This document shows, piece after piece, positions 8,497 to 16,893 of a DNA stretch of 64,000 bases. Below the pieces are notes generated by a model. The model saw only the letters and a list, made by a program, of their open reading frames with translations. It did no database searches and was not told where the DNA came from. Position numbers and translations under genes: made by a program. This stretch comes from Chloroflexota bacterium (GTDB taxonomy: Bacteria; Chloroflexota; UBA6077; FW602-bin22; JAMCYS01): the NCBI GenBank assembly GCA_023473795.1, contig JAMCYS010000098.1, positions 1 to 64,000 of the forward strand, read 5' to 3'. Position 1 is the first letter of the stretch; each line of letters begins with the position of its first letter.

Positions 8497-10224
8497 CTAA
8501 CCCCGATAGCGATTGGTGATCGGCAGCCTGCGGTCGCGCCCGAAGGCCCGGGGGCTGATCTTCACGCCCGGCGGCGCCTGCCGGCGCTTGTACTCGCTGC
8601 GGTCCACTAGGGCAATCACCCGCCGCACGGTCTCCTCGGGACAGCCCAAAGCCACGATCTCCTCCGCGCTGCGGTCCTCCTCCACGTAGGCGTGCAGGAT
8701 CGGATCGAGTATTGGATAAGGGGGTAGGCTGTCGCTGTCCTTCTGATCGGGTCGCAGCTCCGCCGAGGGTGGCTTCTCCAACACGGCCGGGGGGATCACC
8801 GGCTTTTCGCCCAGCGTGTTGCGGTAGCGGCACAGCTCGTACACTTCACCCTTGAGCACGTCCTTGATCACGGCGAAGCCGCCCGCCATGTCGCCATAGA
8901 GGGTGGCGTAGCCGGTGGCCATCTCGCTCTTGTTACCAGTGGTGAGCACCAGGTGGCCGAACTTGTTGGAAAGCGCCATCATGATGTTGCCGCGCAGACG
9001 CGCCTGGAGGTTCTCCTCCGCTAGGCCGGGCTCCGTGCCCTGGAAGGAGGGAGCGAGCGTGTGCAGAGCCGCGCCGAACATCTCCTCGATGGGAACTGTC
9101 TTGATCGCCATGCCCAGGTTGTCCGCCAGCGCGACGGCGTCGTCTTTGCTGCCCGCCGAGGAATAGCGGGAAGGCATCGATACGCCCATCACCTGCTCCG
9201 GGCCCAGAGCGTCGGCGGCGATGGCGGCGACCAGGCTGGAATCGATGCCGCCAGAGAGGCCGATCAGCACCTTCTGGAAGCCGTTCTTGTGTACGTAGTC
9301 CCGAGTGCCCAGCACGAGGGCCTGGTAGACCTCCGCTGGAGCCTCCAGGGGCGCGGCCAGTCGCGCCTCCAGAGGTGGCCGCTCCCTGGCGGCGACGTCG
9401 GCCAGAACCGCGGACTGGCTCGCCGTCGGCTCTGCCGCGATCGCCTGGCGGCGGCGAGGGTCGTGCAGGCGGGCGCGGAAGACCGCCTCGGCGTCCACGT
9501 CTGCCACTAGCAGCTCCTCGGCGAACTCGACTGCCCGGGCCACGATCTGCCCCTGCTGGTCGAAGACCGCGCTGGCGCCGTCGAAGACGAGCTCATCCTG
9601 GCCGCCCACCGTATTGACGTAACAGACGATTGCCGAGTTGTCGGCGGCCCTGGTGGCCAGCATCTTCTCGCGGAAGAGCCGCTTGCCGGCGTGGTAGGGC
9701 GAGGCATTGATGTTCACCAGCACCTCAGCCCCGGCCATGGCCTGGCGGGTGGGCGGGCCGACCGGGTACCAGATGTCCTCGCAAACGCTGACGCCGAAGG
9801 TAGTGCCGCGCAGCGAGAAAATGGGCGACTCGCCGCCCCGCCGGAAGTAGCGTTCCTCGTCGAACACCCCGTAGTTGGGCAGGTACTCCTTGTGGTAGAC
9901 GCCCACGATTTCGCCGTCGTGCAGGATGGCGGCAGCGTTGTAGAGGTCGTCGGCCAGGTCCACGAAACCGACGACGGCGGTGATGCCGTGGCAGGTAGCG
10001 GCCAGGCGGCGCAGCTGCGCCAGGTTGTCGCGCACGAACTGCGGCTTGAGCAGCAAGTCCTCGGGCGGATAGCCTGTGACGGCGAGTTCCGGGAAGGCCA
10101 CCAGGTCGGCGCCCGCCGCTCGTGCCCTCTCCAGATAGTCGGCTATCTTGGCCGTGTTGCCGGCGAGGTCGCCGACGGTAGGATTGATCTGGGCGAGGGC
10201 GATGCGCAGGCTGCGAGTTTTCAT
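8497..10224 (-). CDS. nadE: Glutamine-dependent NAD+ synthetase
   Basis: About 575 residues in two domains. The N-terminal nitrilase-like glutaminase domain shows the Glu-Lys-Cys triad context (AFPELAVTGYPPED, YHKEYLPNYGVF, GVSVCEDIWYP). The C-terminal ATP-dependent NAD synthetase domain shows the pyrophosphatase P-loop LIGLSGGIDSS and the TTGNKSEMATGY segment. It converts deamido-NAD to NAD using glutamine. Start ATG at 10224 (MKTRSLRIALAQINP) fits the family N-terminus better than an upstream in-frame ATG at 10251. It is the last large gene of a tldD-tldE-chrB-nadE minus-strand run. The first 13 codons are duplicated at 11176-11214 by the tandem duplication, but the gene itself is intact. 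Confidence 0.95.
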   Translation of the reverse strand: MKTRSLRIALAQINPTVGDLAGNTAKIADYLERARAAGADLVAFPELAVTGYPPEDLLLKPQFVRDNLAQLRRLAATCHGITAVVGFVDLADDLYNAAAILHDGEIVGVYHKEYLPNYGVFDEERYFRRGGESPIFSLRGTTFGVSVCEDIWYPVGPPTRQAMAGAEVLVNINASPYHAGKRLFREKMLATRAADNSAIVCYVNTVGGQDELVFDGASAVFDQQGQIVARAVEFAEELLVADVDAEAVFRARLHDPRRRQAIAAEPTASQSAVLADVAARERPPLEARLAAPLEAPAEVYQALVLGTRDYVHKNGFQKVLIGLSGGIDSSLVAAIAADALGPEQVMGVSMPSRYSSAGSKDDAVALADNLGMAIKTVPIEEMFGAALHTLAPSFQGTEPGLAEENLQARLRGNIMMALSNKFGHLVLTTGNKSEMATGYATLYGDMAGGFAVIKDVLKGEVYELCRYRNTLGEKPVIPPAVLEKPPSAELRPDQKDSDSLPPYPILDPILHAYVEEDRSAEEIVALGCPEETVRRVIALVDRSEYKRRQAPPGVKISPRAFGRDRRLPITNRYRG

Positions 10225-10317
10225 TCTGTCTGTCTGCCTTTCCGTTGGCATTCTGACTGCGGGAATGATAACACAGCTCCCCCAGACTGGCCGGGTAGGG
10301 CAGAACCAGGCCTCGCC

Positions 10318-10779
10318 TCACTTGTAAGCGCCGTCCGGCTTACCGACCTTCACCATCTCCTGGCAGTAGGCGTAGAGGGCGTCGTAGACCAGCCGCTCGG
10401 CCGCGTTGACCTCCTGGTCGTCGGCGTAGCCGAGGTGGCGGAAGCCCTCGGCGATGGCGCCCAGGCCCGGCCCCTCAGGCTGGTGGTAGAGCGCGTTGTC
10501 GGTGTCCGCCCCGTTGACTATCTTGCCCAGCAGCGCGAGCGCCGGGTTGGCGGCCAGCTGGTACTTCTTGAGTATCGCCTCGAAGGAGCACTCTCGGTCG
10601 TGGTGGCCCAGCTCGGCACCGGCAACGTCGAAGGGGATGGCCCCCAGGCGCCGCGCCTCGCCCGCGACCTGAGCGGCGGGCACGAAGTAGAACTCGGCCT
10701 CCGGGTTGAGGAACTTCTTGATGAGCCACGGACAGGCGACCCGATCCACCTTCACGTGCTCGCGGGTGATCCACTTCAT
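10318..10779 (-). CDS. ChrB C-terminal-domain protein, copy 1
   Basis: A 153-residue protein consisting of the C-terminal domain of ChrB (chromate resistance exported/regulatory family). It begins MKWITREHVKVDRVACPWLI and contains the conserved CPWLIKKF and HHDRECSFE segments, whose Cys and His are plausible metal ligands. The N-terminal part of full-length ChrB is absent, as in many stand-alone members, and no ChrA chromate transporter is nearby, so a chromate role is not established. ATG at 10779 follows GGAGGTTAGCT. It lies upstream of nadE on the same strand. The gene is identical to the copy at 11308-11769. Confidence 0.85.
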   Translation of the reverse strand: MKWITREHVKVDRVACPWLIKKFLNPEAEFYFVPAAQVAGEARRLGAIPFDVAGAELGHHDRECSFEAILKKYQLAANPALALLGKIVNGADTDNALYHQPEGPGLGAIAEGFRHLGYADDQEVNAAERLVYDALYAYCQEMVKVGKPDGAYK

Positions 10780-11034
10780 AGCTAACCTCCACTTCACCGG
10801 CTCAACGGCGACGCGGTTTGGCGTACGGCCTGGCAATAGCCAGACCCCTATCATACTGCAGTTCAAGGGCGCGGCCGTTGCTCAACTACCCCTACAGTGC
10901 CCCTTCCCGGCAAGGCACATATGGAACCCCGGGCCCTCGCCCAGGCGCAAGAGCAGGCCCAGACCCGCGGGTAGACCGCCTGTGGCTGCAACGCGCTGGA
11001 TATGGGCGGGAATGATCGATCGCGAGCAGCGACA

Positions 11035-11068
11035 CGTGACACACCCCGAACACTCATGGTGTGTCACG
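11035..11068. terminator. Hairpin in duplicated unit, copy 1
   Basis: An 11-bp perfect inverted repeat around GTGACACACC with a 12-nt loop. It lies downstream of the tldE stop (here only a tldE tail) and upstream of chrB. No T-run is present. It could be a terminator or a processing/protein-binding site. Confidence 0.4.
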
Positions 11069-11099
11069 CTTGCAGTTGGCTAGCCGGGAGTCGAACCAG

Positions 11100-11175
11100 C
11101 TACAGCTCGCTGACGCCCGTGAAGTTCCAGCTCTTGACCTTGATGGCCGGCACCCGGCAGCCGCCGAGCTGGTCG
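11100..11175 (-). pseudogene. Orphan 3' fragment of tldE created by the duplication
   Basis: The last ~25 codons and stop of tldE are repeated here without the rest of the gene. The fragment follows directly on the orphan 5' end of nadE, so the nadE start codon at 11214 now opens a short out-of-frame chimeric reading frame of about 45 codons. Confidence 0.85.
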
Positions 11176-11214
11176 GATCTGGGCGAGGGCGATGCGCAGG
11201 CTGCGAGTTTTCAT
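11176..11214 (-). pseudogene. Orphan 5' fragment of nadE created by the duplication
   Basis: The first 13 codons of nadE, with its start region, are repeated here and joined to the tldE tail. It cannot give a functional product. Confidence 0.85.
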
Positions 11215-11307
11215 TCTGTCTGTCTGCCTTTCCGTTGGCATTCTGACTGCGGGAATGATAACACAGCTCCCCCAGACTGGCCGGGTAGGGCAGAACCAGG
11301 CCTCGCC

Positions 11308-11769
11308 TCACTTGTAAGCGCCGTCCGGCTTACCGACCTTCACCATCTCCTGGCAGTAGGCGTAGAGGGCGTCGTAGACCAGCCGCTCGGCCGCGTTGAC
11401 CTCCTGGTCGTCGGCGTAGCCGAGGTGGCGGAAGCCCTCGGCGATGGCGCCCAGGCCCGGCCCCTCAGGCTGGTGGTAGAGCGCGTTGTCGGTGTCCGCC
11501 CCGTTGACTATCTTGCCCAGCAGCGCGAGCGCCGGGTTGGCGGCCAGCTGGTACTTCTTGAGTATCGCCTCGAAGGAGCACTCTCGGTCGTGGTGGCCCA
11601 GCTCGGCACCGGCAACGTCGAAGGGGATGGCCCCCAGGCGCCGCGCCTCGCCCGCGACCTGAGCGGCGGGCACGAAGTAGAACTCGGCCTCCGGGTTGAG
11701 GAACTTCTTGATGAGCCACGGACAGGCGACCCGATCCACCTTCACGTGCTCGCGGGTGATCCACTTCAT
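11308..11769 (-). CDS. ChrB C-terminal-domain protein, copy 2
   Basis: Identical in sequence to the gene at 10318-10779: 153 residues, ATG at 11769 after GGAGGTTAGCT. This copy follows tldE directly, as in the presumed ancestral order tldD-tldE-chrB-nadE. If the duplication is real, gene dosage of this family is doubled, which would fit selection for its product. If it is an assembly artefact, only one copy exists. Confidence 0.8.
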   Translation of the reverse strand: MKWITREHVKVDRVACPWLIKKFLNPEAEFYFVPAAQVAGEARRLGAIPFDVAGAELGHHDRECSFEAILKKYQLAANPALALLGKIVNGADTDNALYHQPEGPGLGAIAEGFRHLGYADDQEVNAAERLVYDALYAYCQEMVKVGKPDGAYK

Positions 11770-12024
11770 AGCTAACCTCCACTTCACCGGCTCAACGGCG
11801 ACGCGGTTTGGCGTACGGCCTGGCAATAGCCAGACCCCTATCATACTGCAGTTCAAGGGCGCGGCCGTTGCTCAACTACCCCTACAGTGCCCCTTCCCGG
11901 CAAGGCACATATGGAACCCCGGGCCCTCGCCCAGGCGCAAGAGCAGGCCCAGACCCGCGGGTAGACCGCCTGTGGCTGCAACGCGCTGGATATGGGCGGG
12001 AATGATCGATCGCGAGCAGCGACA

Positions 12025-12058
12025 CGTGACACACCCCGAACACTCATGGTGTGTCACG
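12025..12058. terminator. Hairpin in duplicated unit, copy 2
   Basis: Same 11-bp perfect inverted repeat as at 11035-11068, here about 32 bp downstream of the real tldE stop codon. Its position supports a transcription end or RNA-stabilising role for the tldDE transcript, although no T-run follows. Confidence 0.45.
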
Positions 12059-12089
12059 CTTGCAGTTGGCTAGCCGGGAGTCGAACCAG

Positions 12090-13427
12090 CTACAGCTCGC
12101 TGACGCCCGTGAAGTTCCAGCTCTTGACCTTGATGGCCGGCACCCGGCAGCCGCCGAGCTGGTCGCGCAGCAGCTTGGTTTCCTTGGAGATGGCCTCGAC
12201 GTTGCGCAGCGCCTCCAGGTAGCTCTGGGTGAAGCGCAGATTGCGCACCGGCCGGACGATCTGCCCGTTCTCCACCAGGAACGTGCCGTCGCGCGTCATG
12301 CCGGTGAAGTGCATGGTGATGGGATGCACCGTGCGGGTATACCAAAAGCGGGTGACCAGCAAGCCGTGCCGCAGCGAGCGCACGAGGTCGTCGAGGCTGG
12401 AATCGCCGGCCTGCATGAACATATTCAAGGGCAACGGGCCGCCGGGGTTGGGCGCCGGCAGCGCGTGGCCGGTGGACTGCCTTCCCACCTTGTGGGCCGT
12501 GTAGGAATCGTACGCTACACCTTCGGCCGTGCCCTGGTTGAAGAACATCACTTTCTGCTTGGGCACGCCCTCATAGTCGAAAGGCAAGGGCAGGCCGGTG
12601 GGGTCCTGCCCGTCGTCCCAGAGGGAGACGTTTTCGCCCGCCAACCGCTGGCCGAGTTTCCCGCTCATGAAGCTGCGGTCTTCCTGGTAGGGCGTGGCCC
12701 CCAATCCCTCGTAGCCCAAGTTGTCGAGGATGTCGACGACGGCGTAATGGCTGAGTACCACCTCGTACTCGCCGGGCTCCAGCCCGGTCGCGTTGCGGCC
12801 GCGCAGGGCGCCCTCCACCGCCTCCTCGGCCAGGCTCTCGGTCGCGATTTCCCGCCAGTCCACCGCCACCTGGGCAGAGTAGCCGGAGCCATCGTCGGCC
12901 GTCACCACGCTGCTGAAGTCGGCCACCGTGGTAGCGGCGTACGCCTCCACCCCCAGGCTGTTGTGGACGGCCAGTTCATAGGTGCCCGTGCTGAAGGCGC
13001 CCGCCGCCGAGGCACCCGCTTGGAGTGCCCGGCGGCAAACCAGCAGCGCCACTTCGGCCCTGTCCTCGGGCGTGGCTTCGGCCGTGGCCGGCGAGTAGCC
13101 CTTGCCCTCCGACGCGGGCTTGGGGCCCGGCAGGGAGACGAAATCGGGGTTCTCCGGCTGCAGCCGGGCGATGCGGCTGGCCTCGTCCACCGTGCGCCGG
13201 ATGGAGCCCTGGGAAAGGTCGTTGGTTGTGGCCACGCCGATCTTCTTGCCGAAGACCACCCGCACGTGCAGGTCGGCGTTGCTCTCGGCCACGTTTTGGT
13301 GGATGTAGGAGTTGCTGAAACGGGTGAGTCCCGAGTCCTCGCCCATCAGCAGTACCTCCGTCTGGTCGGCCTGCGAGTGCTCTAGGGCCCGCTGGGCGAT
13401 CTCCTTTGCCTTCTCTCTACCGATCAC
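12090..13427 (-). CDS. tldE: TldE/PmbA-type subunit of the TldD/E protease
   Basis: 445 residues, full length for the PmbA/TldE family. As expected for this subunit it lacks the HExxxH motif that the partner TldD carries, and it keeps the family segments VVFGKKIGVATTNDLSQGS near the N-terminus and LPFDYEGVPKQKVMFFNQG centrally. TldD and TldE form a cytosolic heterodimeric zinc protease that trims unfolded peptides, for example modified-peptide precursors. ATG is at 13427, ten bases after the tldD stop, a clear two-gene operon. The last ~25 codons are duplicated at 11100-11175, but this gene is intact. Confidence 0.9.
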   Translation of the reverse strand: MIGREKAKEIAQRALEHSQADQTEVLLMGEDSGLTRFSNSYIHQNVAESNADLHVRVVFGKKIGVATTNDLSQGSIRRTVDEASRIARLQPENPDFVSLPGPKPASEGKGYSPATAEATPEDRAEVALLVCRRALQAGASAAGAFSTGTYELAVHNSLGVEAYAATTVADFSSVVTADDGSGYSAQVAVDWREIATESLAEEAVEGALRGRNATGLEPGEYEVVLSHYAVVDILDNLGYEGLGATPYQEDRSFMSGKLGQRLAGENVSLWDDGQDPTGLPLPFDYEGVPKQKVMFFNQGTAEGVAYDSYTAHKVGRQSTGHALPAPNPGGPLPLNMFMQAGDSSLDDLVRSLRHGLLVTRFWYTRTVHPITMHFTGMTRDGTFLVENGQIVRPVRNLRFTQSYLEALRNVEAISKETKLLRDQLGGCRVPAIKVKSWNFTGVSEL

Positions 13428-13436
13428 TGCCGTCCC

Positions 13437-14882
13437 TCACTTCATTAGTCCCACCCGCACGTTGCGGAAGCGGGCGGGGGCGGTGCCGTGGCCCACGTGG
13501 GCGACCTGCGGCGGCTGACCCTTGCCGCAGTTCGGCGTGCCCCAGACGTGCCAGTGGTGTTGGTCACAGATGGCATCGCAGCCTTGCCAGAAGATGGGGG
13601 TGATGCCGGTGTAGGTGGCGTTCTTCAACATCTGTCCCAGCTTGCCGTTCTTGATCTCCCAGGCGATCTCGGTGCCAAACTGGAAGTTGAGACGCTTGTC
13701 GTCGATGCTCCAGCTCTTGTTGGTTTGCATGTAGATGCCATCGTCGGTGTCGGCGATCAGGTCGGGGAAGGTCCAGCCGCCCGGTTCCAGGTTGATGTTG
13801 GTCATCCGGATGAGGGGAATGCGGTTCCAGCCGTCGGCGCGGGCCGTGCCGTTGCTGGTCTGGCCGATGAGGCTGGCGGTCTCTCGCGAGGTCAGGTAGT
13901 TCTCGAAGATGCCGTTCCTGACTATTTGCACGCGTTGCGCCGGCACGCCCTCGTCGTCGAAACCGAACGTGCCCAGAGCCCCCGGTATGGTGGCGTCGGC
14001 GAAGATGTTGACTATGTCCGAGCCGTAGCGAAGACTGCCTCGCTTATCGAGCGTGAGGAAGCTGGTGCCGGCGTAGGCGCTCTCCATTCCCAACACTCTA
14101 TCCAGCTCGATGGGGTGCCCGCACGACTCGTGGACCTGCAGCGCTAGCTGGGTGGCATCGAGCACTATCGTGGTCGTGAGGTCCCGCGGACACTGCTTGG
14201 CGCTGAGCAGTGCCACGGCCTCCTCGGCGACGCGGCCAGCGTTGCCCTTCAGGTCCATCGCCGCGAACAGCTCGTAGCCGCCGGTGCCTTGCTCCCTGCC
14301 GAAGCTGTTGGGATAGGAGCGCTTCTGCACGTCGTCCTCGCCGATCGCCGTCACCTCCAGCCCGGCCCCGGTCTCCACGATGGTCTGCTCGACGTAGGCG
14401 CCCTCGCTGCTGGCGAAGATCTTGCGTTCGCGCAGGCACTCGAAACTGGCCTCGCTCACGCCCACGCCCTTGACCTGGCGCGCGCTCTCCTGGGCGGCCA
14501 GTAGATAGTCTATCTTCTCCTCCAGGGGAACCGCGAACGGATCCTGGGCTACTGGGGTCGCGTACTTTCCCTGCTGGCGCACGGGCGGGCCGAGCCGCGG
14601 GTCGTCGCGTTTGGCCCGCGCGCTGGCCCTGGCGATGCGCACGGCCAGGCCGGTCACCCGGTCCACCTCCTCCGCGTTGAGCACGGAACTCGCCGCGAAA
14701 CCCCACGCGCCGTCCACTACAACTCGCACGCCAAAGCCCTGGCTCTCGCCCGTGGAGACGCCCTCCACCAGGCCGTTCTTGACGGCGATCACTTGGCCTT
14801 CATGGCGCACCACGCGTACGTCGACGTAACTGGCGCCCAACACCTGCGCCGTGTTGAGCGCCCGCTCGGTCAGATCCTTCAA
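13437..14882 (-). CDS. tldD: TldD metalloprotease subunit
   Basis: 481 residues. The zinc-binding HExxxH motif is visible as HESCGH starting near residue 251, in the context LALQVHESCGHPIELDRVLG, followed by GMESAYAGTSF. The N-terminal domain (VVRHEGQVIAVKNGLVEGVS, GFGVRVVVDGAWGFAASS) matches the family. With TldE it forms the active protease; the metal and catalytic site lie in this subunit. It is the first gene of the tldD-tldE pair and is transcribed away from the FmdB gene at 15025, so the 140-bp gap should hold divergent promoters. Confidence 0.93.
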   Translation of the reverse strand: MKDLTERALNTAQVLGASYVDVRVVRHEGQVIAVKNGLVEGVSTGESQGFGVRVVVDGAWGFAASSVLNAEEVDRVTGLAVRIARASARAKRDDPRLGPPVRQQGKYATPVAQDPFAVPLEEKIDYLLAAQESARQVKGVGVSEASFECLRERKIFASSEGAYVEQTIVETGAGLEVTAIGEDDVQKRSYPNSFGREQGTGGYELFAAMDLKGNAGRVAEEAVALLSAKQCPRDLTTTIVLDATQLALQVHESCGHPIELDRVLGMESAYAGTSFLTLDKRGSLRYGSDIVNIFADATIPGALGTFGFDDEGVPAQRVQIVRNGIFENYLTSRETASLIGQTSNGTARADGWNRIPLIRMTNINLEPGGWTFPDLIADTDDGIYMQTNKSWSIDDKRLNFQFGTEIAWEIKNGKLGQMLKNATYTGITPIFWQGCDAICDQHHWHVWGTPNCGKGQPPQVAHVGHGTAPARFRNVRVGLMK

Positions 14883-15024
14883 TCTATCTCTCCTTCCCGG
14901 CGGGACCGTCGCCTTGACGCTGCGGGCAGAGCGACCTAGAATAGTGCTGCTGAACTCCGCGCCGGTGGCGGCTGCGCCCGCCAGACCGTAGACACCGCCA
15001 GCGCCAGCACCGAGGAGAACCGGG

Positions 15025-15258
15025 ATGCCGATTTACGAGTACAGGTGCGAGGGCTGCCAGACCAAGTTCGAGCTCCTGCGCAGCTTTAGCCGCGCGGACG
15101 AGCCCGCCGAATGCCCCACTTGCCGCGCCGTGGGCGCGCGCCGTCTGATCTCAGCCTTCGCCTGCTTCAGCAAGAGCGACGGTGGAGCTACCACGGCCGT
15201 CGGCGGCGGTGGCTGCTCTGGCTGCTCCGCAGGCAGCTGCGCCAGCTGCGGCCACTAG
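15025..15258 (+). CDS. FmdB family zinc-ribbon protein
   Basis: A 77-residue protein starting MPIYEYRCEGCQTKFELL, the typical FmdB-type ribbon with two CxxC knuckles (CEGC, CPTC). A Gly/Cys tail (GGGCSGCSAGSCASCGH) adds further Cys pairs, as in many family members. ATG is preceded by GAGGAGAAC. Members are often called putative regulatory proteins, but the biochemical role is unproven. It is the only plus-strand gene in this part and is followed by a strong hairpin at 15281. Confidence 0.85.
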   Translation: MPIYEYRCEGCQTKFELLRSFSRADEPAECPTCRAVGARRLISAFACFSKSDGGATTAVGGGGCSGCSAGSCASCGH

Positions 15259-15280
15259 AGCCCTTTAAGACACAGTTTAC

Positions 15281-15319
15281 ACGCAAGCGGCCGAGGCCAC
15301 ACGCCTCGGCCGCTTGCGT
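15281..15319. terminator. Strong bidirectional hairpin between fmdB-like and DUF881 genes
   Basis: A 17-bp perfect inverted repeat (15281-15297 and 15303-15319) with a 5-nt loop, GC-rich core GCGGCCGAGGC. It sits 22 bp after the plus-strand FmdB stop and 17 bp before the stop of the minus-strand DUF881 gene, a classic convergent terminator position. T-runs are weak (TTT after the right arm, GTAAA complement on the left). Confidence 0.75.
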
Positions 15320-15336
15320 TTCGAGGCAGCGACTGC

Positions 15337-16032
15337 CTACTTCACCGGCTTGGCCAGCTTGAAGGCCACGTTGTGGTCGCCCTTGGGCAACACCAGCGCC
15401 GTCTTGCGGTAGATCGTGATGCCCGCGCCGGGGTACTTGCCCTTCAGCCAGCTGATCATTCCCGCCGGCCGGTTGAGGGTGCTCTCCAGAGCCTCGGGCT
15501 GGCCGATGGCCTGGAAAACGTAGGGGACTTTGATCACCCTATCCCCGCCGACCGTTAGGCCGCCGTCGGCACGGGCGAAGTAAGTGTTCACCGTGACCCG
15601 CACTCCGTTGACGGCTATGGCCTCGGCACCTGCGTCCCGCAGCTCGTTCACCAGATCGCCCGCGTCCTCAGGCGCGATGCTGCCGTCGGCGCGCAGCTGG
15701 CCCTCGATCGTCACCTCTACGCCCGGGCCGGAGACTTCGCTCGTGCCGTTGACGGCGCGCAAGCGGTTTATGTCCGCCACCATTGAGTCAAGCTCACTCT
15801 TGCCCAGCGAGCCCTCGTAGCCCAGCAGCTGGGCACGCAAGTCGTCTACCTCCTGCCTCAGCTTCTGGTTGGCGTCGTAGAGGCTGGCGATGGCGGTGCG
15901 TTGCTCGTTGGCCGGTAGAGTCAGCGTGCGGTCGATAATGCGGGTGTGGGTGCGGAACTGCACGACGAGCATAATGCCAAGCAGGAAACAGACTAAGGCC
16001 AGGGAAATCTGAGCGGAGCGTTGGCGCAACAT
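15337..16032 (-). CDS. DUF881 family membrane-anchored protein (short paralogue)
   Basis: 231 residues: an N-terminal transmembrane segment (near residues 8-26, ISLALVCFLLGIMLVVQF), a coiled-coil stretch (LYDANQKLRQEVDDLRAQL) and a C-terminal DUF881 domain with the typical GPGVEVTI, LVNELRDAGAEAIAVNGVRV and YVFQAIG segments. In actinobacteria and Firmicutes, DUF881 proteins are found near cell-division genes; no function is proven. It follows a second, longer DUF881 gene by 12 bp and is probably in one operon with it and with the TIGR01906-type gene. Confidence 0.85.
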   Translation of the reverse strand: MLRQRSAQISLALVCFLLGIMLVVQFRTHTRIIDRTLTLPANEQRTAIASLYDANQKLRQEVDDLRAQLLGYEGSLGKSELDSMVADINRLRAVNGTSEVSGPGVEVTIEGQLRADGSIAPEDAGDLVNELRDAGAEAIAVNGVRVTVNTYFARADGGLTVGGDRVIKVPYVFQAIGQPEALESTLNRPAGMISWLKGKYPGAGITIYRKTALVLPKGDHNVAFKLAKPVK

Positions 16033-16044
16033 CCCTTGGCTCTC

Positions 16045-16893
16045 CTAGTTGCCCTGCGCGGGGGTACCGGGTTCGGCGTATCTGACCTTCAGCGTGCCAT
16101 TGAAGGCCGGTACGTGGGCCTGGGCTTGCGGCTCGACCTTCATCTTGAGGCCATAGAACTGGACCCTGTACTTGAGCAAAGCCAGCGCCGCCGGGTCGTT
16201 CAGCGCGGCCTGTATCTTGCCGGCGTCGCCAATCACGGTGAACACGTAGGGCGCCGAGAGGCGGGTGCTGTTGACGAGGATCGTACTGCCCACACAGTAC
16301 ACTGACGTGGTAGAGACGATGCGCTCGTCGTTTAGGCTGATCGCCTCCGCGCCACTGGACCAGAGCACGTTTAGCATGTCGCGCAGAAAGTACTCGTGCA
16401 CCAGGTAGTTGTTGGGGTCCTCGCCCGGCGGCACGGTCTTGATCGTGCTGTCGTCAAGCGTCACCAAGAGGCCCGGGCCCGCCAGGGGAGTCAGACCGGC
16501 CTGCAACTGCTCGCTCTTCAGGTCGTCGCTGATCTCGGAGAAGGAGGCCTTGGTCTTGGCGGCCTGCTCCTGCTGTACCGTGATCTGCTTGCGCAGATCG
16601 GTGATCTCCTGCTTCAGTCCCGACTGCTCGGCCTCGAGGCGGGCGATGGTTTCCGCGCCGATACGTCCGGCGTAGTCCTCGTCCACCGGTGGAGAAGAGG
16701 GTTGGCTGCGCAGCTGGGCGGTGACGAAGACGCCAAGCACGAGGGCCACCAGCGCCCAGACGTACATATCGCGGCTGAGGCCCCAGAACCTCCCCGGCCG
16801 GGCGGCAGCACGATGCTGGCCAAGGTAGGACGTGAGGTCTACCGGCGGCTCCACCCTTGCTTCCGGTTCAAGACGTTCGGCCGGCTGGGCCAC
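16045..16893 (-). CDS. DUF881 family membrane-anchored protein (long paralogue)
   Basis: 282 residues: a ~40-residue cytoplasmic N-terminus, one transmembrane helix (MYVWALVALVLGVFVTAQ), a coiled coil rich in Gln/Glu/Lys (EAEQSGLKQEITDLRKQ) and a DUF881 domain (GPGLLVTLDDS, VLWSSGAEAISLNDERI, PYVFTVIGD). It overlaps the upstream TIGR01906-type gene by 26 bp and is followed after 12 bp by a second DUF881 gene, so the three are almost certainly co-translated. Two adjacent paralogues with different N-termini suggest a heteromeric complex, an inference. Confidence 0.85.
   Translation of the reverse strand: MAQPAERLEPEARVEPPVDLTSYLGQHRAAARPGRFWGLSRDMYVWALVALVLGVFVTAQLRSQPSSPPVDEDYAGRIGAETIARLEAEQSGLKQEITDLRKQITVQQEQAAKTKASFSEISDDLKSEQLQAGLTPLAGPGLLVTLDDSTIKTVPPGEDPNNYLVHEYFLRDMLNVLWSSGAEAISLNDERIVSTTSVYCVGSTILVNSTRLSAPYVFTVIGDAGKIQAALNDPAALALLKYRVQFYGLKMKVEPQAQAHVPAFNGTLKVRYAEPGTPAQGN

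Larger units (their letters stand above)
10186..12165. repeat. Perfect 990-bp tandem duplication (10186-11175 and 11176-12165)
   Basis: The two 990-bp units abut exactly, and I find no difference between them where I compared them, including identical translations. The unit runs from codon 13 of nadE, through the nadE-chrB gap, the whole chrB-C gene, its upstream region and a hairpin, to the last ~25 codons of tldE. The breakpoints show no microhomology: base 10185 (t) differs from 11175 (g), and 12166 (c) differs from 11176 (g). The result is two chrB-C genes plus orphan fragments of nadE and tldE between them. It is either a very recent duplication or an assembly error. Confidence 0.95.

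Noticed and set aside
9691-10785. Plus-strand open frame of 364 codons across nadE and chrB
   Set aside because: It reads through two well-supported minus-strand genes and has no recognisable motif.
12068-12092. tRNA-like GGTTCGACTCCCGGCTAGCCA on the minus strand (also at 11078-11102)
   Set aside because: The T-arm does not pair as a 5-bp stem with a 7-nt loop, and the upstream bases are the coding 3' end of tldE, so there is no tRNA body.
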